DNA of 64,000 nt from NCBI RefSeq assembly GCF_024172085.1, contig NZ_JAMZDZ010000001.1:2852001-2916000 (forward strand), given 5' to 3'. The stretch's first letter is position 1, and each line of letters begins with the position of its first letter. Below the pieces are notes generated by a model. The model had not been told where the DNA came from and made no database searches. It saw nothing but the letters and a program-made list of their open reading frames with translations. This DNA is from Hamadaea flava. Lineage in GTDB: Bacteria > Actinomycetota > Actinomycetes > Mycobacteriales > Micromonosporaceae. Below are positions 26,667 through 34,962 of the stretch, in pieces. A program made the position numbers and the translations under genes.

Positions 26667-27461
26667 ATGGACGACAGTCAGCCCTCGAACGACGACCGGC
26701 ACCGTCGACAGTCTGTCCCCGGCCGAGCCCGCAAACGTGCCATCCGGCTGCACGCGGCGTGCACCGGCGTCTCCTACACGATCGCGGCGCGCCGGTTGGC
26801 CGCTGGGACGACCACCGCCGACCAGGGCCGGACCCTCTATCCGGCCGACGCCGCGCGCTCTCGGCGTACGCTCGCCGAACGGGTCGCGGACGCGAGGCTG
26901 GCCGCCGACCTCCCCCACGGCCGCGCAGCTCACCTGGTCCAACGGTTCCCACCCCGCGACGGTGGCCCCGACGTCGGGACCCTCTACGGCGGGGCGGCGC
27001 GGCACGAACTGCTCCTCACGGCGTACAAGCTGGTCATCGACGAACGGCCGGACCTCGAACCGAGCGCGATCGATCTGGCCTGGCAGGCGGAGTCCGGTGA
27101 CGAGACGGTGCTCGACGCCGCGTGCACGCGGCTGGACCGGGCCGTCCGCCTCCTGCTCGACGAGGGATTCGAGCGGCTCGCCGCCGCCGTGCCTGCCGCG
27201 CAGCTGGTGGAGGTTCGGATCGACGGCGCGCGGCAGACCCTGGACGCGCTGCTCGTGGCCGGCGGAAGCGGCCACGTCCCGGGGACTCGGGTCGTGATGT
27301 TGTCCGGTCGGCCCGCGACGATCGTCGGCGCGGTGTGGGAGCCGGCCGGGCCGCCGGTCGCCTACGCCGTCCGCCGGCACGGACTCGCCGGCGAGGTGCT
27401 CGACGACGTCCTCGCCCCACCTCAAGAGCTGCTCGTGCTGGCCGGCCAGGGCGCCGAGTAA
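26667..27461 (+). CDS. Unknown protein with the same leader as clpC
   Basis: 264 residues from ATG 26667, with CCGGAGG six bases upstream. The N-terminus is polar (DDSQPSNDDRHRRQSVPGR). Residues about 20-45 form a basic helix, IRLHAACTGVSYTIAARRL, that resembles short helical tags in other actinobacterial proteins. The rest alternates helix and strand, with acidic helices (ERPDLEPSAIDLAWQAESGD) and a hydrophobic C-terminal beta region (VMLSGRPATIVGAVWEPAG). No family recognised, no membrane segment. A shared leader suggests co-regulation with the Clp protease machinery, perhaps as adaptor or substrate; that is speculation. Confidence 0.7.
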   Translation: MDDSQPSNDDRHRRQSVPGRARKRAIRLHAACTGVSYTIAARRLAAGTTTADQGRTLYPADAARSRRTLAERVADARLAADLPHGRAAHLVQRFPPRDGGPDVGTLYGGAARHELLLTAYKLVIDERPDLEPSAIDLAWQAESGDETVLDAACTRLDRAVRLLLDEGFERLAAAVPAAQLVEVRIDGARQTLDALLVAGGSGHVPGTRVVMLSGRPATIVGAVWEPAGPPVAYAVRRHGLAGEVLDDVLAPPQELLVLAGQGAE

Positions 27462-27471
27462 CCGCGCGGTT
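27460..27471. promoter_or_regulatory. AACCGCGCGGTT palindrome upstream of clpC
   Basis: A perfect 12-base palindrome overlaps the TAA of the upstream gene, 110 bases before the clpC start and 13 bases before the leader hairpin. Position and symmetry fit an operator for a clpC regulator, but it does not match a motif I can name with confidence. Confidence 0.4.
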
Positions 27472-27483
27472 CACCTAGACCTC

Positions 27484-27541
27484 GGGCAGAGCGCCTGCCC
27501 GTGCCCCCGCCCGGCGGGGCCAAGAGGCTCCGACTCAGCGC
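27484..27541 (+). ncRNA. Candidate structured leader, copy B (clpC 5' region)
   Basis: Second copy of the element at 26522. Hairpin one is GGGCAG-AGCGC-CTGCCC (27484-27500). Hairpin two has a different sequence but the same place (GCCCC with GGGGC, ending at 27520). The 24-base block at 27518-27541 is identical to copy A. The clpC ribosome site and start follow 28 bases later. Conserved blocks flanking a hairpin of different sequence suggest selection on RNA structure. Confidence 0.5.
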
Positions 27542-27569
27542 CGTCCGATCAGCCGTCAGAAAGGCGTTG

Positions 27570-30059
27570 ATGAGCATGTTCGAGAGGTTCACCGACGGGG
27601 CGCGTCGGGTGATGGTGCTGGCCCAGGAAGAAGCCAGGATGCTCAACCACGACAACGTCGGGACCGAGCACGTGCTGCTCGGCCTGATCCACGAAGGTGA
27701 GAGCGTCGGCGCGAAGGCGCTGGAGAAGCTGGGCATCTCGCTGGAAGGGGTCCGGCAGCAGGTCGAGGAGGTCCTCGGTCAAGGCCGGCAGGCCGTCGGC
27801 GGGCAGATCCCGTTCACCCCGCGTGCCAAGAAGGTGCTGGAGCTGAGCCTGCGGGAGGCGCTGCAGCTCGGCCACAACTACATCGGCCCCGAGCACATCC
27901 TGCTGGGACTGGTACGCGAGAAGGAAAGCATCGCGGCGCAGATCCTCGCGCGGATGGGGGCCGACCTCAACCGCGTACGCCAGCAGGTCATCCAGCTGCT
28001 GTCCGGTCAGGACGACGGTGCCGGGTCGGCGGCGACCTCCCAGGGCGAGTCGGCTCCATCGTCGAGTCTCGTGCTGGACCAGTTCGGTCGTAACCTGACC
28101 CAGTCGGCGCGGGAGGGCAAGCTCGACCCCGTGATCGGTCGGGGGAAGGAGATCGAGCGGGTCATGCAGGTGTTGTCCCGCCGGACGAAGAACAATCCTG
28201 TGCTGATCGGTGAGCCGGGCGTCGGTAAGACGACGGTGGTCGAGGGTCTGGCGCAGAAGATCGTCAAGGGCGAGGTGCCGGAGACGCTCAAGGACAAGCA
28301 GCTGTACACGCTGGACCTGGGCGCTCTGGTGGCCGGTTCCCGGTATCGCGGTGACTTCGAGGAGCGCCTGAAGAAGGTGGTCAAAGAAGTCCACACCCGG
28401 GCCGACATCATCTTGTTCATCGACGAGGTGCACACCTTGGTCGGCGCGGGCGCCGCCGAGGGCGCGATCGACGCGGCGAACATCCTCAAGCCGATGCTGA
28501 CGGGCGGCCGGCTGCAGATCGTCGGCGCGACGACGCTGGACGAATACCGCAAGTCGTTCGAGAAGGACGGCGCTCTGGAGCGACGCTTCCAGCCCGTACG
28601 CGTCGACGAACCGTCGCTCGAGGTGGCGATTCAGATGCTGAAGGGGTTGCGGGATCGGTATGAGGCGCATCATCGGGTGACGATCACCGATGCGGCGTTG
28701 GTGGCGGCGGCGAATCTGGCCGATCGGTATATCTCTGACCGGTATCTGCCGGACAAGGCGATCGATTTGATCGATGAGGCGGGGGCGCGGATGCGTATCC
28801 GTCGGATGACTGCTCCGCCGGACCTGCGGGACTTCGATGAGAAGATCGCTCAGGTGCGTCGGGACAAGGAGTCGGCGATCGACGCGCAGGACTTCGAGCG
28901 GGCCGCGCAGCTGCGGGACAAGGAGAAGACGCTGCTGCAGCAGAAGGCTCAGCGGGAGAAGGAGTGGAAGGCCGGCGACCTCGATGTGGTGAGTGAGGTC
29001 GACGATGAGCAGATCGCTGAGGTGTTGGCGAACTGGACCGGTATTCCGGTGTACAAGCTGACCGAGGAGGAGACCGCTCGGCTGCTGCGGATGGAAGACG
29101 AGCTGCATAAGCGGGTCGTCGGTCAGATCGACGCGGTCAAGGCGGTGTCCAAGGCGATCCGGCGTACGCGGGCGGGTTTGAAGGACCCCAAGCGGCCCAG
29201 CGGCTCGTTCATCTTCGCCGGTCCGTCGGGTATCGGTAAGACGGAGCTGTCGAAGGCTCTGGCGGAGTTCCTGTTCGGGTCTGAGGATGCGCTGATCCAG
29301 CTGGACATGTCGGAGTTCCATGACCGGTACACGGTGTCGCGTCTGGTCGGCGCCCCGCCCGGATATGTGGGCTATGACGAGGGTGGTCAGCTGACGGAGA
29401 AGGTGCGCCGGCGGCCGTTCTCGGTGGTGTTGTTCGATGAGATCGAGAAGGCTCATCCGGATGTGTTCAACACGTTGCTGCAGATTCTGGAGGACGGTCG
29501 GCTGACCGATGGTCAGGGGCGCATCGTGGACTTCAAGAACACGGTGATCATCTTGACGACGAACTTGGGTACGCGGGATGTCGCCAAGGCGGTGTCGTTG
29601 GGGTTCGCGGCCAGTAATGATCTGGACTCGAACTATGAGCGGATGAAGCAGAAGGTCAACGACGAGCTGAAGAACCATTTCCGGCCGGAGTTCTTGAACC
29701 GTATTGATGACACGATCGTGTTCCACCAGCTCAGTGAGGACAACATCCTCGAGATCGTGGACATCATGATCAAGCGGATCGAGGCTCAGCTGCGTAACAA
29801 GGACATGACGCTGGAGTTGACCGGGAACGCGAAGCGGTGGCTGGCCAAGAAGGGTTGGGACCCGGTGATGGGTGCCCGTCCGCTGCGCCGGACCATTCAG
29901 CGGGAGATCGAGGACTCGCTGTCGGAGCGGATCCTGTTCAACGAGCTCAAGTCCGGGCAGAAGGTCGTCGTCGACTGCGAAGGCGACCCCGCCGACGAGA
30001 ACTCCAAGCTCGTCTTCCGCGATGCCCGGCTGACAGAAGGGCTGATCTCGGCAAGCTGA
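27570..30059 (+). CDS. clpC: ATP-dependent Clp protease ATPase subunit ClpC
   Basis: 829 residues from ATG 27570 (AAAGG five bases upstream; a second ATG at 27576 is possible). Two Clp_N repeats (about 1-145), AAA-1 with Walker A GEPGVGKT (about 214), a UVR/middle domain ([15 protein letters not shown]), AAA-2 with Walker A GPSGIGKT (about 550) and the ClpP-docking LGF loop in [10 protein letters not shown]. It unfolds proteins and feeds them to ClpP. Full length. Codon choice changes inside the gene: from about 28620 to 29900 it uses many GAT, TAT, CAT and TTG codons, whereas the first third and the end use C-ending codons. Confidence 0.96.
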   Translation: MSMFERFTDGARRVMVLAQEEARMLNHDNVGTEHVLLGLIHEGESVGAKALEKLGISLEGVRQQVEEVLGQGRQAVGGQIPFTPRAKKVLELSLREALQLGHNYIGPEHILLGLVREKESIAAQILARMGADLNRVRQQVIQLLSGQDDGAGSAATSQGESAPSSSLVLDQFGRNLTQSAREGKLDPVIGRGKEIERVMQVLSRRTKNNPVLIGEPGVGKTTVVEGLAQKIVKGEVPETLKDKQLYTLDLGALVAGSRYRGDFEERLKKVVKEVHTRADIILFIDEVHTLVGAGAAEGAIDAANILKPMLTGGRLQIVGATTLDEYRKSFEKDGALERRFQPVRVDEPSLEVAIQMLKGLRDRYEAHHRVTITDAALVAAANLADRYISDRYLPDKAIDLIDEAGARMRIRRMTAPPDLRDFDEKIAQVRRDKESAIDAQDFERAAQLRDKEKTLLQQKAQREKEWKAGDLDVVSEVDDEQIAEVLANWTGIPVYKLTEEETARLLRMEDELHKRVVGQIDAVKAVSKAIRRTRAGLKDPKRPSGSFIFAGPSGIGKTELSKALAEFLFGSEDALIQLDMSEFHDRYTVSRLVGAPPGYVGYDEGGQLTEKVRRRPFSVVLFDEIEKAHPDVFNTLLQILEDGRLTDGQGRIVDFKNTVIILTTNLGTRDVAKAVSLGFAASNDLDSNYERMKQKVNDELKNHFRPEFLNRIDDTIVFHQLSEDNILEIVDIMIKRIEAQLRNKDMTLELTGNAKRWLAKKGWDPVMGARPLRRTIQREIEDSLSERILFNELKSGQKVVVDCEGDPADENSKLVFRDARLTEGLISAS

Positions 30060-30065
30060 CGCAGC

Positions 30066-30103
30066 AGTGGGGTGTCCGGCTCGAGGTAGCCGGACACCCC
30101 ACT
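30066..30103 (+). terminator. Rho-independent terminator of clpC
   Basis: A perfect 16-bp stem (30066-30081 with 30088-30103), loop CGAGGT, followed by TTT. It lies 6 bases after the clpC stop. Confidence 0.92.
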
Positions 30104-30186
30104 TTTCTCCGAGGTCTGTCACCATCGGGCAGGATGATCAGACTTTTTTCGGTCGATCGTGAACCGATGGGCGATCTCGCTGCGAT

Positions 30187-30759
30187 GTGGTTGGTGTGGC
30201 AGAAGAAACGGATCAGGCTCGGCGCGACGCCGCGCTGCTGATCGCCGTCGCCGGCGGCGACCGGGACGCCTTCGAGCTGCTCTACCGCCACTACGCGCCG
30301 TGGCTGACGCTGAAGCTGCGTCACCGCTGCTCGGATACCGCGCTGGTGGACGACGTCGTTCAGGAGACCTTCCTGAGCGTGTGGCGTACCGCGGACGGGT
30401 TCCGGCCGCAGGAAGGCGCGGATGTCAGCGGCTGGCTGTGGCGGATCTGCTCACGCCGCCTCGCCGATGCCGTACGCGGCAACAGCGCACGCCGACGCCT
30501 GACGCATCTGCTCCTCGGACTGCGCGGCGACGATGAGCGACGCGACTCGGCCGAGGATGAGGTGCTGACCGGCCTCGCACACGGCGACCTGGGCACGGCG
30601 CTGGAGAAGCTGCCACCGGAGTTACGCGATGTGCTGACCGCGACGGTGCTGGACGGCTTGACCACCCGGGAAGCGTCGGCGCGACTCGACATCCCCGAAG
30701 GCACGGTCAAGACTCGAGCGCTGCGGGCGCGGCGGCGGCTGACCGAGGAGCTCGCATGA
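30187..30759 (+). CDS. ECF-family RNA polymerase sigma factor
   Basis: 190 residues. Region 2 (FELLYRHYAPWLTLKLRHRC, DVVQETFLSVWR) and region 4 (LPPELRDVLTATVLDGLTTR, IPEGTVKTRALRARRRL) are complete. The start is GTG 30187 or GTG 30196; both lack a strong ribosome site. Overlaps its anti-sigma gene by ATGA. Probably autoregulated from the region after the clpC terminator and likely to drive the following exporter genes. Confidence 0.9.
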   Translation: MVGVAEETDQARRDAALLIAVAGGDRDAFELLYRHYAPWLTLKLRHRCSDTALVDDVVQETFLSVWRTADGFRPQEGADVSGWLWRICSRRLADAVRGNSARRRLTHLLLGLRGDDERRDSAEDEVLTGLAHGDLGTALEKLPPELRDVLTATVLDGLTTREASARLDIPEGTVKTRALRARRRLTEELA

Positions 30760-31619
30760 CCCACGACCCGCACCCCAACGCCGCCACGTCGAGTGATGCG
30801 GCCGCTCACCCCAGCGCCACCCTGCTGGCCGCGTACGCCGCCGGCACCTCGACCGCCGAGTCCTTTCAGACCGTCGATCAGCACGTGGACCGATGCGGCG
30901 TATGCCGTACCGCGCTCGGCCGATATGTGCCGCAGCAGTCCGTCGAGGCCGGGCTGAGCCGGGTGCTGGACGCCCTCGACGCGCCGCGGCGCAGCTTCGC
31001 CGAACGGATGGTCATCCGGATCGGCGTACCGGAACACATGGCACGCCTGGCGTTGGCGACGCCGTTGCTCCGGCGCTCGTGGCTGCTCTCGTCGGCCTTC
31101 ACGTTGCTGCTCATGGTTTTCGCGGCACGACTGTCGGCCGGCGATTCGGGGCCGGTGCTGCTGCTCGCCGCCGCGCCACTGATCCCGCTGGCCGGGGTCG
31201 CCCTGTCCTATGGCCCGTCGGTCGACCCGATGTACGAACTGGGCCTGGTGTTGCCCCTGCACAGCCTGCGCCTGATCCTGTTCCGCAGCGTCACCGTGCT
31301 CGTCGCCAGCACCGCGCTCACCAGCCTGATGACGTTCGCCTTCCCCGCTCAGGGCATCGCGCTGTTCGGCTGGCTCGTGCCTTCGCTCGCGGTGACACTC
31401 GTCCTGCTGTCGCTGTCGGCGCACCTGAATCCGATGACCGCCGCGTGGACGACGGGTGCGGGCTGGCTGGCCGTCGTAGTCGTCGCCAGCAGCGGCGGCG
31501 ATTCGTTGGTGCTCACCGTCGTCGGCCAGGTCGCTCTGCTCGCCGCCGCCGGGGCCGCCGCCGGCTACCTCGCCTGGCGTCGCGACGCCTTCGAACGACT
31601 GCTCTCCCGTCCCGCCTGA
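30756..31619 (+). CDS. Zinc-finger anti-sigma factor with multi-pass membrane domain
   Basis: 287 residues. The N-terminal zf-HC2/ZAS motif is HVDRCGVC (His-x3-Cys-x2-Cys, about residues 44-51). After a short linker come about six membrane helices (from WLLSSAFTLLLMVFAARL at about residue 108 to the C-terminus). It should hold the ECF sigma factor at the membrane until a signal is sensed. The multi-pass domain is larger than in most ZAS proteins. Confidence 0.85.
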   Translation: MTHDPHPNAATSSDAAAHPSATLLAAYAAGTSTAESFQTVDQHVDRCGVCRTALGRYVPQQSVEAGLSRVLDALDAPRRSFAERMVIRIGVPEHMARLALATPLLRRSWLLSSAFTLLLMVFAARLSAGDSGPVLLLAAAPLIPLAGVALSYGPSVDPMYELGLVLPLHSLRLILFRSVTVLVASTALTSLMTFAFPAQGIALFGWLVPSLAVTLVLLSLSAHLNPMTAAWTTGAGWLAVVVVASSGGDSLVLTVVGQVALLAAAGAAAGYLAWRRDAFERLLSRPA

Positions 31620-31626
31620 TCACGCA

Positions 31627-31716
31627 TCTCTGAGTCCCTTCGTTCAAGAGAGCGTCTCTGAGTCCCTTCGCCCAAGAGAGCGTCTGTCAGTCCCCTCTTT
31701 GTTCAGGAGAATCTCC
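31627..31716 (+). repeat. Tandem 28-base repeats in the leader of the ABC exporter gene
   Basis: Two 28-base units differing at two positions (31627-31654 and 31655-31682), then a degenerate third (31683-31716) that contains the CAGGAG ribosome site. Each unit can form a small hairpin, TCTCT pairing with AGAGA around a pyrimidine-rich loop. There are no spacers, so it is not a CRISPR array. It fills the whole gap between anti-sigma stop and ABC start and could modulate translation or be a slippage-prone switch. Confidence 0.75.
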
Positions 31717-32595
31717 ATGCCCGACGAACCCAGCACGGCGGACGTCCGCCAGGTGTCCGTGAGCTTCCGTGGCCGGCGAGCCCTCGATCAGGTCTCGTTC
31801 CGGCTCCACGGCGGGGTGACCGGTCTGCTCGGCCCCAACGGTGCCGGCAAGACCACCTTGCTGCGTACGCTGGCCACCGCGCTCGCACCGGACAGCGGCG
31901 AGTTGTCCGTCCTCGGCCACGATCCTCGGGAGGCCACCGGCCGGTTGGCGATCCGGCGACGGCTGGGCTACCTGCCGCAGAACCCGGGCTTCCATCCGCA
32001 GTTCACCGCCCGGGATTTCGTCGACTACGTGGCGATCCTCAAGGAGATCGTCGACCGCGCCGCGCGCCGACGGGAAGTCCAGCGGGTCCTGGCCGTCGTC
32101 GGGCTGGCCGATCAGCAGAACAAGCGCATGAAGGCGCTGTCCGGGGGCATGCGGCAGCGGGTCGCCCTCGCCGCCGCGATTCTCGGCGAACCGGACCTGC
32201 TCATCCTCGACGAGCCCACGGTCGGTCTCGACCCGGAGCAGCGGCTGCGCTTCCGGGAACTCATCGCCGAGCTGGGCGAAAGCCGAACCGTCCTGCTGTC
32301 GACCCATCAGACCGACGACGTCGCCGCGCTCTGCCGGCGCGTGATCGTGCTCGACTCCGGTGTCACCTCGTTCGACGGTCCGCCCGCCGGGCTGGTCGCC
32401 GTCGCCACCGACCGGGTCTGGACCAGCAACGAGCGCGACGGCTCCGCGCTTGCGGGCTGGCGTACGGGCGATGGCGTGTTCCGCAACATCGGCGATCCGC
32501 CGCCGGGCGCGGCCCTGGCCACCCCTACGTTGGAAGACGGCTACCTGCTTCTTCTCGAAGGCAAGACCGCCGCGAGCCTGGGTACCGTCCGGTGA
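31717..32595 (+). CDS. ABC-2-type exporter ATPase
   Basis: 292 residues from ATG 31717 (CAGGAG seven bases upstream). Walker A GPNGAGKTT (about 39), signature LSGGMRQRVALAAAI, Walker B LLILDEPTVGLD and switch His in STHQTDD are intact. The roughly 70-residue C-terminal extension (VATDRVWTSNERDG...) is regulatory-like. Overlaps the next gene at GTGA. Same transcription direction as the sigma/anti-sigma pair, probably its target operon. Confidence 0.92.
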   Translation: MPDEPSTADVRQVSVSFRGRRALDQVSFRLHGGVTGLLGPNGAGKTTLLRTLATALAPDSGELSVLGHDPREATGRLAIRRRLGYLPQNPGFHPQFTARDFVDYVAILKEIVDRAARRREVQRVLAVVGLADQQNKRMKALSGGMRQRVALAAAILGEPDLLILDEPTVGLDPEQRLRFRELIAELGESRTVLLSTHQTDDVAALCRRVIVLDSGVTSFDGPPAGLVAVATDRVWTSNERDGSALAGWRTGDGVFRNIGDPPPGAALATPTLEDGYLLLLEGKTAASLGTVR

Positions 32596-34229
32596 GCGCG
32601 CCGTCGAGCCTCGTCGAGGCACACTCCGAGCACACGCCCTCGCCGAGACGTCGGCAGTCCGCCGTCCCGGCGTTGGCCCGCGTCGAGGCGGTGCGTCTGC
32701 TACGTCATCCGGCCTTCCTCGTCGCCATAGCCCTCTACCTCGCACCATGGCTCTACGACCTGGCCATCGGCGACCCGGCCCACCGATTCCCCGTCCTGCA
32801 CGACGCCTCCTGGTCCAGCCAGTTCCTCCTCCTGCTGCCGGCCGCGGGCGTACTGCTCGCCGCGAATCAGGCCGCTCTGCGTTCCCAGCGGCACGGCGCC
32901 GAAGAGGCGTACCAGGTGCTCGTCGTCGACCGGGTGGCACGGGCCGGCGCCCATCTGCTGTCGCTTGTGCCGGCGGTGCTGGGTGCCCTGGTGCTGTCTG
33001 CCTTGCGCATCGCCTACCTGGCGGCCCAGCCGGGCGCGGCCGGGGAGGTGCGGCCGCTGGAAGTCTTGGCCGGACCGGCCTGTGTGCTTCTCGCGGGCTG
33101 CGCCGGCGTGCTGGCCTCGACCATCACGAGGTCCGCGGCGGCGGCCCCGCTCCTGATCGTCGGGCTGGCCGCGGTCACCGTCACGGCGGCCGTCAACGAC
33201 ACCGCCGCGTGGCGTTGGCTGAGCCTGATCGCGAACCAGAACGAGAACGCCTCGCCCCTGCCGACACCTCTCATCGAACGGCCCGCCGGCACGCACCTGC
33301 TCTGGCTGACCTGCTGGGCCGCGCTGCTCGCGGTGGCCGCGCTGCTGGTGTCGCGACTGCGCAGCCCGTCGCCACGCGGTCCGGTCGCATCGCGCGCCGT
33401 AGCGGTGGTAGCCCTCGTCGGCATCCTCGTGACCGGCATCCTCCAAATCAGCGCCGGGTCTGCGACGATGAAGGACCGCGAGGCCGCCTACACCCGCCAT
33501 CCGGCGGCCTACCAGACCTGCGACACCCGCGCCCACATCACCTACTGCGCCTTCCCCGACTTCACCAGCCGCGTCGGCGAGTGGGCGCAAGTCACCGCTG
33601 GCGTCCTGCGCAACACGCCACCCACCATCGCCACCGACTCGTACGCCGTGCGACAGCGCGTCTTCCCCTCTGGCGCGGTCGTCACCTCCTCCGAGGATCC
33701 CAGTGCCCTGCCGCCCCTGGCCGACTGGGCCGCCGACGACCTCGCAGCCGGTACGCCGAACGCCGTGACCGTGGACACCGACTGGAGTGAAGGCGCAGCG
33801 GGCGGCGATCGAGGCAGCGACGCCGTACTCGCCTTCGCCGCATCCTTCGCCTACCGCGCAGTGGTCGGCACCGTGCCCGATCAGCCCCGGCTGACCATGG
33901 TCTGCGGCGCGCGGGCCATGCTCGTGGTGTGGCTGGCCGCGCAGGCGACCCCCGGAACGGCGGACGCGTTGGCGTCGCTGCGCCGCCGCTCGTTCGGCCC
34001 GCTGACGTTGCCGCTCCTGGGCTCGGCAGCCGGATTGGCGTTCGAGCCCCAGGGTCAGGACCTGGCCTTCGCACTCGTCGACCATCCACCCGCCGACCTC
34101 GCAGAGCGCATCATCGCCGGCTGGGACCAGTTGAGCGCAGCCGACACGTCCGCGGAACAGGCTGCCGACCTGCTGGGCATCCACCTGCCGACCAGCCCGG
34201 ACGACTATTCGGAGATCGCCGGATGCTGA
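32592..34229 (+). CDS. ABC-2-like membrane protein with large extracytoplasmic domain
   Basis: 545 residues from GTG 32592. About six membrane helices lie between residues 40 and 300 (LVAIALYLAPWLYDLAI, FLLLLPAAGVLLAANQA, VVALVGILVTGILQI). A soluble C-terminal half of about 240 residues follows, with four cysteines (TCDTR, TYCAF, MVCGA, IAGC). It resembles ABC-2 permeases that carry an outer domain. Substrate unknown. Overlaps both neighbours, so it acts with the ATPase and the next membrane protein. Confidence 0.75.
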   Translation: MSAPSSLVEAHSEHTPSPRRRQSAVPALARVEAVRLLRHPAFLVAIALYLAPWLYDLAIGDPAHRFPVLHDASWSSQFLLLLPAAGVLLAANQAALRSQRHGAEEAYQVLVVDRVARAGAHLLSLVPAVLGALVLSALRIAYLAAQPGAAGEVRPLEVLAGPACVLLAGCAGVLASTITRSAAAAPLLIVGLAAVTVTAAVNDTAAWRWLSLIANQNENASPLPTPLIERPAGTHLLWLTCWAALLAVAALLVSRLRSPSPRGPVASRAVAVVALVGILVTGILQISAGSATMKDREAAYTRHPAAYQTCDTRAHITYCAFPDFTSRVGEWAQVTAGVLRNTPPTIATDSYAVRQRVFPSGAVVTSSEDPSALPPLADWAADDLAAGTPNAVTVDTDWSEGAAGGDRGSDAVLAFAASFAYRAVVGTVPDQPRLTMVCGARAMLVVWLAAQATPGTADALASLRRRSFGPLTLPLLGSAAGLAFEPQGQDLAFALVDHPPADLAERIIAGWDQLSAADTSAEQAADLLGIHLPTSPDDYSEIAGC

Positions 34230-34897
34230 CCCGCGCACGCCTCCTGACGGCGCTTCTGCTCCGCTCGGTCACCCTCACCGCACTGGCGCCCGTCCTGGCC
34301 GGCTCCGCGATCGCGCTCGTGACGGTCGCCATCACCCTGCTGGCGAACGTGGAGATCGGTCTCCCCGGAGCAGCATTGCTGACCCGGCTGGCCGCCGTCG
34401 CCGTAGCCCTGGGCGTGGGCTTCACCCTCGACGACCCGGCCGCCCGAACCACCGTCGTGGTGCCGATGGGAGCCCTGATCCGGCGTACCGTCAAGGTCCT
34501 CCCGGCGGCGTTCCTCGGCGGCACGACCTGGACCGCCGCCGCCGCGCTCAGCCGCCTCGTCCTCAATCCGGACGAGCGCCCGCTCTTCCCCTGGGGCGGG
34601 CTGGCCGTCGAAGCAGCAGCGCTCACGGCCCTGGCATTGGCGCTGGCCTGTCTCGGCCTGCGGCGAACCGACGGGGAGCACGGCGGCCTGGTCGCCGCCC
34701 CCGGCCTGCTGCTCCTGGTGCTCGCCGCAGTGCTGCTCCGAGATCAGGTGAGGCTGTTCATCGCGCCGGACGACCCGAGTTGGGAACGCGTACACGGTGT
34801 CTGGGGAGTCATCGGGGCGCTCACGCTCGTCGTCGCACTGCTCCTCGGCCACGATCGGCGACTGACTATTATGGATAGATCCATCCAATGTAGGTAG
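34223..34897 (+). CDS. Small membrane protein of the ABC exporter operon
   Basis: 224 residues from ATG 34223, inside the end of the preceding gene. Five to six hydrophobic helices (SVTLTALAPVLAGSAIALVT, AALTALALALACLGL, GLLLLVLAAVLLRDQV, VIGALTLVVALLLG). No motif recognised; probably the second membrane subunit of the exporter. The last codons overlap an inverted repeat at 34871-34884. Confidence 0.7.
   Translation: MLTRARLLTALLLRSVTLTALAPVLAGSAIALVTVAITLLANVEIGLPGAALLTRLAAVAVALGVGFTLDDPAARTTVVVPMGALIRRTVKVLPAAFLGGTTWTAAAALSRLVLNPDERPLFPWGGLAVEAAALTALALALACLGLRRTDGEHGGLVAAPGLLLLVLAAVLLRDQVRLFIAPDDPSWERVHGVWGVIGALTLVVALLLGHDRRLTIMDRSIQCR
34871..34884. promoter_or_regulatory. ATGGAT-AG-ATCCAT inverted repeat upstream of the protease
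   Basis: A perfect 6-bp inverted repeat with a 2-base gap lies in the last codons of the membrane-protein gene, about 80 bases before the protease start. It is unusually AT-rich for this genome, which supports a protein-binding site. The regulator is unknown. Confidence 0.4.
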
Positions 34898-34962
34898 ATC
34901 TTGCGGTTGATCCCTGCTAGCCTCCACAGTTCCGAATTGCGGACTTCTACTGGGGAGGCAGA

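Noticed and set aside
27549-30125. Very long open frame on the minus strand opposite clpC
   Set aside because: It is the codon-bias shadow of clpC in high-GC DNA: His/Leu/Arg-rich, no family signature, no ribosome site.
31627-31682. CRISPR-like repeats
   Set aside because: Only two full 28-base units, directly adjacent without spacers, and no cas genes.
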